Shown here in pieces: positions 32,116 to 44,300 of a stretch of DNA of 64,000 nt. The translations under genes and the position numbers were made by a program. The DNA comes from Apus apus. Lineage: Eukaryota; Chordata; Aves; Apodiformes; Apodidae. The notes beneath the pieces were generated by a model, which made no database searches, was not told where the DNA came from, and worked only from the letters and a program-made list of their open reading frames with translations. The stretch covers positions 18,604,350 to 18,668,349 of the forward strand of contig NC_067286.1 in assembly GCF_020740795.1 (NCBI RefSeq). Reading direction: 5' to 3'. Position 1 is the first letter of the stretch. Each line of letters begins with the position of its first letter.

Positions 32116-34214
32116 TGTGAGGGACCAGTCCCTCATAATCAGAAAATGTCTCTCATCCAAAACTGACTGATATAACAGAGAGACGTAATGGCTGCCATTG
32201 AAGCTGACTGTGTGTACTAAAGAGCAAAATGGCCACCTAGAACTGACAGCAAGGCTCAAGGACATTTACAAGGACGATGCCCGAGAGCCTGCCAGACAAC
32301 TGTGGCAGAAAGGACCTTTCCTGAAACAACGTTACAACATGACAGGATGAAGAACAGGGATTGGACACTCAAGGACCAAAGGACACTGGTGATTGGTCAA
32401 AATGGACCAATCACAACGTGGATCCAAAATGGACCAATCCTGGACTGTAGTTTGCCTGTTCAGAAAATATAAAGCAGGGACTGCTAGCGGGGTGGCTGCT
32501 GTTGATTTGGCAAAGGCTGCTGTTGTGAAGGAGCTGAAGAAGCCGAGGAGCTGCTACTGGAAGGGAAAAGGAAGAAAAGAAGAAGAAAGCGTGGCATCTG
32601 CCACGAAGAGCTGAATCTTACTAATCTCTGTGGAAACACCCTGAGAGACTAAAAAAGCTGAAATCACTGGCTGTCCATTGAGCCCAGACAAACAGTGGTT
32701 AGGCTGCCAGTCCGAGGAGCCAAAGAATGAAGATGAGCTCTGCATCCATGCCGCACCCGTCACTGCGCCGCGTCTGTGGCAGCAACATCCCTGCTGTTAT
32801 TCAGTGCCTGTCACCACCACCATGGAACTCACCCTATCCACTGCAGAAACGTGAGAATAACCTCCCCATATTTGTCTCTGTGGCTTTTCACCCTGGGTAA
32901 ACGTAGTAGGCTCTCACACGCAGGCACCATGTCTACCCAAATGGAACCAGCATCGGGCCCTAAGTCACTATCTATCATAGACATTCCTTTTCCTCTCCCA
33001 CTGAATCACATTGCACCCAGCTGAATACTTCAAATTCGCGTTCCTCCCCCATTACATACAGTGCTCTCCCATTCACCTTTCCCATTTCAAGAAAGTACAG
33101 TAAAAGATATGTGTTTCTAAAGTGCAAATGTGTGTATCAAACGTGCATTCCGTTGCTGGGGCTTACGACCATGTAACACCCAGTGGCTGTTAACCGGTCC
33201 CCAACCAGGGACAGACCCACCATTTAAAATACAAATTAGATCAAAACCATTCTTAGTGGTGTCAGAAGTGCCTGAAACAAACAAACAAAGGAGGGTTCTC
33301 GGCCCAGGCTGGGCTTAAACCTTCACTGCAAGGCAGTGAGTCTGGGAAGCTGTAACCTTCCCTATGGGTCAGGCCATTTCATTTTTACCCACAGCAGGAT
33401 GGCAGTAGCCTCAGTGTCCACTTCACCCTCCAGCCTGGTAGCATGGAGCCACCACACCTTTCCCCCCCAAGAAACAGCAAAGTAGGTTAATGTGGCCACA
33501 GATTTTCCTTAGTTGTTTGCCAGTGCTGGAAGGGCAGATGAATGAATGAATGTGGAGGGTAGCGAACACCATAAAATCTCGGAGAAAATGGCACTGTTAG
33601 GCATTGCTAGGATGCAAACCCCAGGGAAAGAGAGTCATGCTCCCTATCCTGCAATGCCCCATAAATCCGACACCATCTCTGCATGGGGGCAGACATGGAT
33701 GGTGGGATGCTGTGAGGCAATTTCTAGCTAGGATAAGAGCGTAAGTCCTGTTGAAAGTCTCTTGTGGCAATAGGTGGCAGCAGCTCAGGGCACCCTGCCA
33801 GCAGCTGTGCCTGGAGTGAGATCTGGAGGCCAATCTTGCAGCCAAGACAATGCCATTTGTTGGCACTCAATAAATAAAAATGCCTTGCTGTTTTATCCAG
33901 GAGATAAGCATGCAGGGCATGAGATTGCTTTCCCTTGTGCACTCTGTGCTGAGTGTGGGAGATTGTGTTGGCTGCCAAAGAAGCCAAGGCACTGCTGCTG
34001 TGTGACAAGATACAGACTGGCACGCAGGAATCAGGCAGCCCTCGGGCCAGATCCCATAGGATGCTGGGCATGGCAAGATGCTGGTCCTTACAGAAGGTTG
34101 CTAGCCAGAAGTGCTAGCTTGAACATTAGGCCCAAGCCAGAGTTGACCTATAGATGTACCCTGTATATTTTATATTTATTCACTTTTGTGGTATAATTAA
34201 AACTATCCCTCACA
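32116..34214 (+). mobile_element. Probable 3' LTR region following the env remnant
   Basis: About 190 nt after env, TGTGAGGGAC could begin an LTR. A U3-like promoter follows, with ATTGG at 32392-32396, two copies of a repeat containing ATGGACCAATC (CCAAT at 32407-32411 and 32434-32438), and a TATAAAG box at 32468-32474. The right end is uncertain: CCCTCACA at 34207-34214 is the exact inverted complement of TGTGAGGG, which would give an unusually long (about 2.1 kb) LTR, and AATAAA at about 33,868 lies near that end. A shorter LTR with unrecognised right edge is equally possible. Confidence 0.5.
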
Positions 34215-37200
34215 AACCACTTATGCTGAAGGTAATCCAAATGTTTTAGGATCTTGTGTGCTTAACCACTAGCCCAAATATTTTAGACCAATGCTGATGA
34301 AGTTTCTAGAAACTCTCGTGTAACTGTGCACAATGGACTACTAATACGCAGCTTTTGCTGATAAAATGTCTAGGCAAGATATTTTAGGGAACCCCACCAA
34401 CCACGTTCTGGGCTCTGGCCAAGCCCTGGTCTTGGCTGGTCAGGGGACATACCGCCAGATGTTTCCTCACAAAAAAATATGCAAGTCATTCTGCCTTGCT
34501 GATTTGGCACTATACAGCTGGGACCCTCTTGCAGCAAGCTTTGGAGACCTCACCTACCAGTAGACACGTTGCGTAGGATTTCCCAGTTGCCGGGAAGGGC
34601 TCTCCAGGTCCTCGCTGCAACTGGGGCTCCCCAGCGACTGCAGATCTGGGTGATGGTAACGTATTAAGGGCAATTGGTGATGTATCTTACCTAATCACTA
34701 TAGCTGCTTCCTGTGTAGTTATGATTGGATGCATTGCCATGTTTTGCTTTAACTTTGCTATAAGTATTTTCATTTTGTTGTATTTGTCTTTAGCAGATAT
34801 TGTGTGTGTTTGTTTAGGGTTTTGTATCATTTTTAACCTTAGCCAGTAAAGATAAACTAACTTCCTTGATTGGGCATCTGTGACTTTTGTGCTGAACCTG
34901 TGCCTTTGGTAAAACCTAAGTTGGCAAAACATAGCCCTGCAGGGTGTGTTGCAGGAGCTGAGGCATTTTGCAAGCCATTTCATGACACGTTATCCACTGG
35001 GACTCCCAGAATCAGCCGTGAGGTTCTAAAAGTAATCTCTGAAAGAAAAAAATAAATCTATTTTTATCAAGGACTTTCCTCCCACCATTTGTTAGGCATT
35101 TGAATGAACAGCTCCTAAGAAGATGTCTGCATTCTGCTTCCAAGAAGCAAACCCCAGAGGAGGCAGACAGACCATGTACACTGGTTCACTTGTATAGTCT
35201 TGCAGCCTTGAGCTCTTGGGGACAATGGAGTTGGGCTTGGGATAGAGCTGTCCCCTTCCCACACCCCCTTCACTTTCTGGCTGCATCCATATCCCCTCTC
35301 ACCTCTGTGATGTCAAGTGTCCACAGAGAAAATTAAAACAGAATGCTGGGTCAGTGGTTTCAGGGTGATTCTCCGAGATGACAACTGGCTGTGAACCTGT
35401 TCATTTTATTCACACCATTTGGCTGTACTCTCAGCAGTCAGATGTTGGATGCCTCCTCTATCACCTCTGTGTCATTACCTTTGGCATCCCACATAGTGGT
35501 CCCAATAGACAAGATCAGGCTCAGCTGAGATTGATTTTTCCAGAAAATGATGTTGACTGGTGTTAATTATATGTTACCATCTCTTCAATCTTTGTCAGTT
35601 AAATTGTCCACCAAGACTATGAGAATCACATCCATGATGGCCACTGGGCCAAGGCCGCAGTGACCAAGCTCATCCAATGTGGCTTCTTTAAGCATTGGTT
35701 CAATACCCAAACTCATCAGGCGCTTGGGAATTTCACTGACACTCCAGGGTTTATTCAAACAGAAAGCAATTCAAATGGGGAAGGGAGCCGAGATACGCAA
35801 CCTTGTGAAAGTCTCTTTTTTTGTCAGCAGGCTGAACTTGACCCATGTCCATGGCAGAGCTAAACCAGCTCATGGCCTCTTAGGCAGCTGGGGTGAAAGC
35901 AGTGCAGGATTTTGAGACTTATACTGGGGGAGCTTTGTGACACACTGAACTTAGACCTGGTATAATACTCCCAAGTGTGCCATGATGACAACGATGCCTC
36001 ATACAGGAGGTCATGTGCTGTGCTGCTCACCTGGTATCAGATGCAGACATTACTGCTTTTGAAACTCCACTTTGTACCAGACAATTTTAAATTTCTTGTC
36101 TCTGTCAGAAGAAAATAGTTATGTCTGAGAGCACAGGAAACCTTGACAACCTGGCACTCACTGAATGCAAACTTTCTTCCTCTGCTTTTCTTTTTATCCC
36201 CTCTCCAAATGATGCTGGAAGAAAAGGGTCCTTTGCATCCTGCAGGTTACAAAGAACAGTTGTTATTATGCAGCAGAAACAAAAATAAAAATGGGTGACT
36301 GCAGTCCTCTTAAAAAACTCAGCACAAAGCCAGACAGTGTTAACCTCTTCTTTGCCAGGGGACGTTACTGTCCTACCAGCACATCTATGGGATGACATGT
36401 TATAATAAAGGGTAAAATCTATCCCCCTTAATCAAGGCTGAGTTCAGTTCGGCTTTTGTCTGACTTGGTACAGCACAGTGAAACCCACCAAATCCCCTTT
36501 GCAAAATAGTGTGGAGCAGGGACCCACCACCACCAAGGAAGGGACTGGGCAGGAGTTGCACAGCTAGGGCTTGGGAATGTATGACCACAGGTCTCCCACA
36601 CTCTGCTTCCCTGTTCCATAAACTGAGGGAGCCCTGAGTCAGTGGTCACCAGCACTTTCCCAAGGACAGAGTAGAGACAAAGCTGCAGTGTTTGACAGAC
36701 TATGCCAGCAGCTCCCTGCTCACAGAACTTTAATTTTGCTCCTGTGATGGATGCCCATCCAACACACACCCAAAAAATGTCTGTGGTGCACAAGTCCCCT
36801 TCCTTTGTTAGGCATCACCTTTCTGGAGTGAGCTTTGTCACCTCCTGCGCTTATCTTCTCATATTTTGCCCAGCTCTGGTTGAAAAGTGCACAGGCATCA
36901 GCATTTGATGCTTCACCAACCTCTGGTTTACATCATCTCCTCACCTTGGCTTACAGGTCCCTGTGATAACAAGCTCCTCCTGTTTTTAGATGCATGCACA
37001 ACTCTGAATTTTCTGGGCTGTTATAATGATTTCTTAGAATTGTCACTTATTTTGTGTACACAATGTCCTCACGAGCCTGAGATACTCCACCTTGTAGCTG
37101 CTCTTCCCTGATCATCTCAGACCCATTGCACAGGATGCTGTCTATGTGCGCTGTTGGCTCCTGTGAGCCTTTGGTGCAAAGCTGGTACCCCCGTGCTCGC

Positions 37201-37500
37201 TCACTGCACGTGGTTGGCAAGGGATGCTGTTATAGATGTATTCCTTCCTTCCCTGGTGGTGTCACACCCATGGGCATCATCCCAAGGGGCACAGGGATCT
37301 GGTTGTCTGCTGGTGTCCTCCTCACCTTCTTGCTTAGTTTCCAAAGCCCAGTGAAGCAGTGGATGTTTTTGTGTGGGAACTCAGTCCCCATGGAGCTCCT
37401 GTAAGTAACCCAAAAGTGATGACCAACTGTGGCCTGGAGGATTTCTAATGGGGCCGTAAATGTCACAACATGGTGACCTACTGCCCACGACCAGCATGGT
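34215..37500. other. Intergenic stretch, no confirmed gene
   Basis: AT-rich to neutral sequence with no splice-framed exon. A stretch around 35,600-35,900 is open in more than one frame on both strands, which may be an old decayed insertion, but I recognise no family. Confidence 0.4.
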
Positions 37501-37539
37501 CTCTATTCTGAAGCGTCTTTATTTAGATGGGAATGACAA

Positions 37540-38300
37540 ATTTATTCTTTCGAACCCCCTTTTCGCTTGCCCATCGTTCCAGCCGCGTCCCCCCTCGCCA
37601 GGTGGCTGCAAGATGGCTGCCGGGTGGGGCTAGGGAGGGCATCTCGCCCTCCGGCGGGACGAGGGAGGCCGGGGCTGACGGGCATGGCGGGCAAAGCCCT
37701 CCCGTCTGCTTCGGGCCGCCTCGGGACTGCGCCGCGGGGACTTCCCAGCCGAGGTTCGCCGTTCCGGGCCGCGTCGCCATGGCGACACGGCGGCCTCCCG
37801 GCGGGGAGGGCTCGGCGGCAGCCGCAGCTTTTCCTGCGCCGGGTCCGGCCAGGGGGGGCAGAGCTGAGCCGAGCCAGGCAGAGCAGGGCCGCGCCGAGCC
37901 GCGCCGAGCCCCGCCGCGCCGAGGACCTCCGCACCCCGCGCCGCACCGGCCTCTGGCCCCGGCGGGAACTCGCTGCGTCCCCGGACCGGTAAGTGCGGGA
38001 GCGAACCCGCCCCGGGAGGCGCCGCTGCGGTCCCAGCGCTCCTGCCGCCGGGCTGCGGCTCGCTCCTCTGGCCTGGCCCCTCACGCACCGGCCCCTTCGC
38101 CTCTCGCCTGGCCAGGGGGTGTGCCGGGCCTCCTTCCTGCACTTGTGGTCCCTGGGATGCCGGCCCCTCACCCCGGGGGCTTCGGGCTCCTCTGGCCACT
38201 CATGCACCCTCCTCCCCTCGGGGGCTGCAGGCTCCCCTGATCCCCCGTTCTCCCCACCTCAGGAGTTGTAAGCCCTCTGGCCTCGCTCCAGCTCCCCTCA
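37540..38300. promoter_or_regulatory. CpG island promoter of the next + strand gene
   Basis: CpG-dense block with a YY1-type element AAGATGGCTGCC at 37610-37621, typical of start-site-proximal positions in housekeeping promoters, and a run of GCCGAGCC-like repeats at about 37,865-37,925. Long open frames on both strands are composition artefacts. Confidence 0.8.
37610..37988 (+). other. Probable first exon (5' UTR) of next gene, likely SLC25A22
   Basis: The CpG island ends a putative exon in GGACCG before the consensus donor GTAAGTG (37989). The left edge is approximate. An ATG in strong Kozak context at about 37,779 would open an Ala/Pro-rich frame running into the donor, but its composition suggests UTR. 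In mammals the gene after PIDD1 in this orientation is SLC25A22, a mitochondrial glutamate carrier with non-coding first exons. No carrier-family coding exon is visible in the window, so the name is positional inference only. Confidence 0.45.
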
Positions 38301-41300
38301 TCCTGGGAAGTGCCGATCCCTCCAGCTACTCTCGTCATCCCGGGGGATGGAGGTCCCTTTGTCCGGATTTGGGGCCCGAGGCGAAGTTGCCTGCGTATCA
38401 AAGCCGAGCCTGGGGGAGATCGCCCCATGCTCCCTGCAGTGCTGTGGTTGTCCTTGCTGGGTGTTGGGGTCTGTCGCAGGGTTGTCCTTCCTTTCCCTGT
38501 CCACACAGGGGAAGTTGTGGGTGACATGTGTGCGGGTCCAGCCGTGCCCTTTAGTGCCCCAGAGCTGCTGCTTTTTATATCAAAAGTGATTTGCATGTCT
38601 CTTTGAGGCTTCCGATTTGTGGGGTGATTTTTGGGATTGTAGCCTCTGGCTGCCCCCGTCTCAGGGCAAGGTCCTGCACCTAAGCTCCTCCAAGCTCCTT
38701 CCAGGCTTTCCTAATCCAGATCTATGCTTCTTCAAGGTAGGTCAAGGTTATTGGGCTTTTTCTCCTGTGGATGGGGAACGTGGAAATATGGATAGGCTGC
38801 AGGATTTCCTCAAGGTCACCCTGGAAACTGGACCCTCTGAAGCTGCTGGATTCCTGCAGAGTGTCTCTGGTTTAATTGCCAATCCTGAGTTAAACCGTGA
38901 CACAGGGCAAGGGCCTAGTTGTGGAAATTGGATTTTCCTGTGCCCTGGGCCTTTCTCCTGCAAGGCTTCTCAGCTTTTAGTTTCTGCAACTAGCCAGGCT
39001 GTCAGAATAAGAAATGTGAGGGCAGGATCCCAGCTATGTTTATTTTACCTATTATCTTTTAGATGGGTGTTCACAGTTAAAGACTGAGTGCTTTTACTAT
39101 AGCACATTCATCTCTGAGAGTCTTGCTGATGTTAGGATCTGACCTCTCATGGTGAGGCTACTGCTGTTGGGATTGCATCTGATTTTGATCACTGCAAATC
39201 ACTGTGGCTTTGCCCTTCAAGAACTGATTTGGTAAGCAAAAGGCAATTGCACTGGATTGGTACTTGGCTGATAATGATGCATTGTGTAAGGCTTGGATGG
39301 CAGTTCTCTTCTTGTCCTCAGCCTATGTTTTGCTTTCCAGGTTGTTATGAAGAAAGGTATAGGTAAGGTCTAATAGGAGGAACCTCTTCACCAGAAAATA
39401 AATACCAGTATTTAGTAAGGATTTATTCCTTTGAATGTCTTGCATGAGTGACTTTTAACTGTGTGCTATTACTTATCATTCATACAGGTAAAATTTTTGT
39501 CCTGGTGCTGTGCCCTTGGCCTCTTTTGTTCTCTAAGTGCCCATCAGAGTAAGGAAGAGGATGGTAATCAGTGGCAGAGGTGGATGGCCGAGTTGGAACA
39601 GGAACCAAATCTATGTCATAAATTTGAGCCCAACACTTCTTTGAAGGAAAGTCTGCAGTCTTGTTTGATGTCCAGCAATCTCGTTAATATCTTACTAAGA
39701 TGCCAGGGCCCTAGAAGATCCTTCTGCTGCCATTTTAAGAAGAGCTAGTGTGCTGAATTAAGTTACTAGGAGGTAGAAAGCACAGATAGCCTGTCAGGGC
39801 TACTTGCACTCCTTCTTTTTCCAAGATTTAAATTAGTGGGCAAGACAGAGGGAAGTATCTACCTGGTTGACCAGGGTGACAGCAGCACAAACATGTAGAA
39901 GCATCTCCCTGCTCTTGCCCCATATGTTTTCTGTTGTATGTCTCTAGCAGGGCAAAGGTATGATGGAGAGAAGGGGCTGAGATGCAGTGCCTGGGGTTTG
40001 GTGTGCCTTGAAGCCTGGGAGCTGTGAGGACTTGGAACTGTGCTCTCACAAGGATAATAATGGGAAAGGTCTCACTTAGGAGATGTAAGCATTTCCTCTG
40101 CCTATGCAGTTCTTGCATAATTGTCATGCTGAGAATTGTGGAATAGTAGGAAGGAGAGGTTTTCTGGAGTAGGGTAGCAGCATTTTTAGGTGGGAAAAAT
40201 ACTGCAGAGTTGAGCTAGAATAAAACGCATCTACATCCCACATCCCTGACAGGGGGCCCAGTTTTACAGATACACCTATGAAAAGCTTTTCCATGAGGGC
40301 TGAATACCAATTTAGGAAACATTCTTGTTGCAGTGTATGTGATGACCATGCAATTCTGTGAAAATAGTTAATTATCCCCGGCACTCTTGATTTTATCTGA
40401 ATAGTCTGCAGCCGGGAGGCTGTAAGAGGAGTGTCTGATGAGTTTCTCCTTTTTCTTTTGGCAAGGAGTGTCTAGGTGTCACGTAAGGCTGTGTGGTCTC
40501 CATCTCTGGCCCTCCAAAGGGCAGCTGGCGTTGGGTTTGCTTGCTGGGCTGGGGGTTACTTCTTTTACAGATGTAAACCTCTGCAGTCTCTTCCACCCAG
40601 CTGTGGAAATAAAACGCTTTTGAGTGGAATTGCCAAATACAAAGTAGCTGCTGGAAGGTGATTTTTCCTTGTGAAATCTGGGAGGCAAGAGGCTTGTGTG
40701 GCAAAAAGAAAAATTCAGCAGCGTTGAATGCAGCCGTGGAAGGACTCGTGTTCCTTGGTGCCATCTCATAGCATGCCTGCCTTGCCTTTTTCTAGTGCAA
40801 TGCTTTCTTTTGTCACTTGATCCCTGGGCTCACTTGGGGGCAGAGAACTGCAAATGTTTTGCACTGCCAACTTTCCAGTGTGTCTCTAAATGGGTTGTTT
40901 CTATCTGCCTAGAAACATATTGTTCTGCCAGAATGATATAAAAGAACTTTGAACTAGGCCTTAAGGGTGAAGGAAAAGGGGTGGAAAAATGCAAAATATT
41001 TTTGTTTGGTTGTTAGGATATCCTGCACTGGGAAGATGATCTGTAACCAAACAGAGTTTGGAATGGCTGAGACAAATGAGTTTTCTTGTGACCCTGAAAG
41101 CTGCAGTTCATGTGTATTCCTCCCTATGAAGGGAGTTTCTGCAGTTTCCCCTTTTCTAGGCTGTTTCAGAACAGAAAAGCATTTCTCCTAAGCTTGCCTT
41201 GTTCCTGACTGTCCTTATTCTGAGCATTTTTTTTTACCTGTTGTTTTTGTTTGTTTGTTTGGCTTTTTGTTTTTCTCCAGAATGAAGTTTCTACACAGCT

Positions 41301-44300
41301 GTTGGCAGGTCAGTGGTGTCCCAGAGCTGTGCACCTTGGCCCTTGACTGAAGTTAATGTAGCTCTGGCAGAGGCAGCGGGGCAAATTTGGTTAGCACCAG
41401 CTGAGGTTGGGCCATCATGTGGGAGTCTTTGAGCTACAGGCAAAGCCACACAGCCTCCTTAGCCTGTCACTTAGAAGTTTGTTAACATCCTGTTAGGCTT
41501 CCTGTTGGACAAGCACCTGCGCTGCTGCTTCAGCAGCAGCAGTAGTGCAGGATGGGGAAGTATCTGCCCAGTCACAGCATCATACCTTCTGCTACTGCAG
41601 GTATATAACGACTGATTTCCTTTTACATCTTTAGGTGTATGCATTCACCTAAGTCCTTAACTGTGTTTTCAGGAAATGCAAAAGCTTGCCATGATGCTTA
41701 TATTTGCACGTTTAGGCTTTCTTAGAAGTATGCAAACATCTGTACTACCAGAAAGTTAGAAGAGTTGAAATTATCAGTTACTTATCATGGCAAACAAGCT
41801 ATGGATGCTACCTATGCTAGCCAGTGCATTGGTTTTATTTTTTACATATCATACACACCGTGTATATTTCATTGTTCGTTTCTCATAAATGGCTGCATGG
41901 ACTTGCTGAAGCTGGTTTGCTTGTGTTCGTTTGCAGTGAGGTAGTGGGATATAACTGTAAGCACTTCTCCTCCTTTGCTGAAGAAGTGCCTGAGGTCTAA
42001 CAGGACCATGTGTTTTGGCTTCCCTGGCACTGTGATTTGATTAAGCCTTCTTTCTGCAAAGCTGACTCCTCTGAACTGTGGCTGATTGCAGCGGGGACTG
42101 TCATTTGCCCATATCCAGCTAACAGCACAATGGGTTGGTAGAGCTAACGCTGTGTTGCTCCAGTTAATTCTAACAGCACATAAATACTTTTTGCCTGTCC
42201 TCTTCTGTTTGCCTTCCAGCACAAAGATAACAAGCAGGAAGGAGGTGGATTGAGCTCAAAACTGGGTGTTGTTTTAACCTTCCAGTATTGATTGCCAGGT
42301 AGTTCCAGTTGTTATGAAGATAAAGTAAGAGGGGTACAGAACCTGTAGAAAACAAGGCAAAATCCCAGACAAACCCAATTAAAATACATTGTCATTCTGT
42401 GTAGTTTGGGTTTCTGTCTGGCAGTTTCCTCTTACACATGTGCAAATAAAAAAGCTTTGAATACTTGCTGTCTTGGGAGGGCTGCCCACATGGAGATTAT
42501 TCGCTTGGGGAAGGGAAAGGCACTTGGGCAGCAATGTTTTTTCAGTGTTAGGAGAAATGTGATGGGATATTGTTCAGTTAATTTGTGGGGGTCTCTGTTG
42601 ATTGTGATTTAATGTAGCCTGTTGTGAGCTGCTGACAGGAACGCAGTCTTATATTTGTTTTGTTAAACCCTTCCATAACCGGTTCTTGTTCTCAGTTTTG
42701 GTGGTGCTGTTGTGGGTGGTTGGCTATGCTTTGTCAAACCTCACTGTGCCCTGCTCCATCCTTTGGTGCTGATGCTGGTGTGTGGCTTATCAGGAAAGCT
42801 GTCTGGATTTTTTCTTTTCTGGGTCTGCAGCATTTATCCAGAAGCCAGGAGGAGGACAGTTGATTTTGATCCAGCTGAGTTTCCCAGAATGGCATGAATT
42901 TGAAGAGTTGGACATGATAAACAATGTGCCTGCTCCACCTGGAGTTTTGCACCATGGTTGTGGCTCATGCTCTTGATTTAAAGGCTGTTTCAGCTACAAG
43001 GAGCTTTGTGGACAAATTAGGGAGGGGAAGGAAGAAGGAAAACTTCCTGTCTTATACAGAATGGCAGTGCTGCTGTACTGAGTGACTAACTGTCTTGGAG
43101 GAAGCCTTTGGGAAGAGAGAAGATTTGTCTTTTCTCTTTTCATTGGAGCACAAAGATAAAGGACTTCCAGCAAGTCATTTTGGTAGAAGAGAGATGATGT
43201 ACGGGTGAGCTTTTAGTTTGGATCAAGCCAGAAGCCAGTCCAGTAGCCATGCTCCTTCATTTCTTAATTCATCACAGCTCCCAGTAAATCCTTTCAGCTT
43301 TGACTAGGGATTGTGCTGTGTTACATGAAAGCTCCTAGCCAGGGAGAGCACTGGCTTTGCACAGATAAATATGTGGAAGGAGGCTGTAGCACGTGGTGCA
43401 CTTAGTCTGGAGCAGCGCATCTGTCACGTCTGTTTCTGCCCAGTACTGTATCTTTGTCACCGTGGTGTCTAACCCCTTACTGCCTTTAATGGGTGTGCTA
43501 CCTGCACACCTTGGTAGAGGAGATAAGGGCAGTTCACTGTTGCCTGCCAGGTAGGGTGGGATGGAAACACCCTCTCCAAGGCTATGTGCAGACTGGGAGC
43601 TTGTGCTCTTTCCTCTGTGATAGGGATTTATAAAAAAAACAAACCAAACCAAAAAAAACACAACAGAAAAAAGGGAAGCATGTTTTAGGGACCAGATATG
43701 TCAGGGGCTAACTGTGAAATTGAGTGCTGCTTTCTCCTTTGCCACAGATTCAGAGCATGACCATGGACAGGTAGCAAAATGTTTGTCTCTGACACTGTCC
43801 CCTACAATCAAATAGGGACAGCAGCATTTCCGGGGTTTTCTAATTCTGTGCAATAGCAATGGCAGCTGTTGCAGAAGGTATGATCTGATGTAGTAAATGG
43901 TCTCTCCTTCTCGGTGCTTTCTTTTCCTTTTTCATTTTGTGTTGGCTGTCAAGGGTGGGAATAGCTTCCTTTTCCATGCTCTGGGTAAGACGAGCTCTTC
44001 TCTGTAGGCAACAGGAGCAGTTGTTGGTTCATCTCATCCTTTGGGAGCAGCTGTTTTTTATGAAGGTTATTTTCTATGGGCAGTAGTTCTTTTAGAGGAC
44101 ATAAAACACATTGCCCTGACACCCTTCCTGTGAACTGTCGATCTCCTTTTGGTAGCAGCCGAAAGTCTGTGTGACCTGAGCAGCTGTGGTCTTTTTGATG
44201 GCCTTTTGTTTCGTTGGCTGTTTGTTTTTTTTCAGAAACTTTACAATAGAGATTAATTGGTGCCATACTCTCATTCTTCAAAAGTAATGGAGAGCTTGAA

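Noticed and set aside
37527-38271. Long open frames up to 237 codons in the second CpG island
   Set aside because: Same composition artefact on both strands; only the donor at 37989 was accepted as evidence of an exon.
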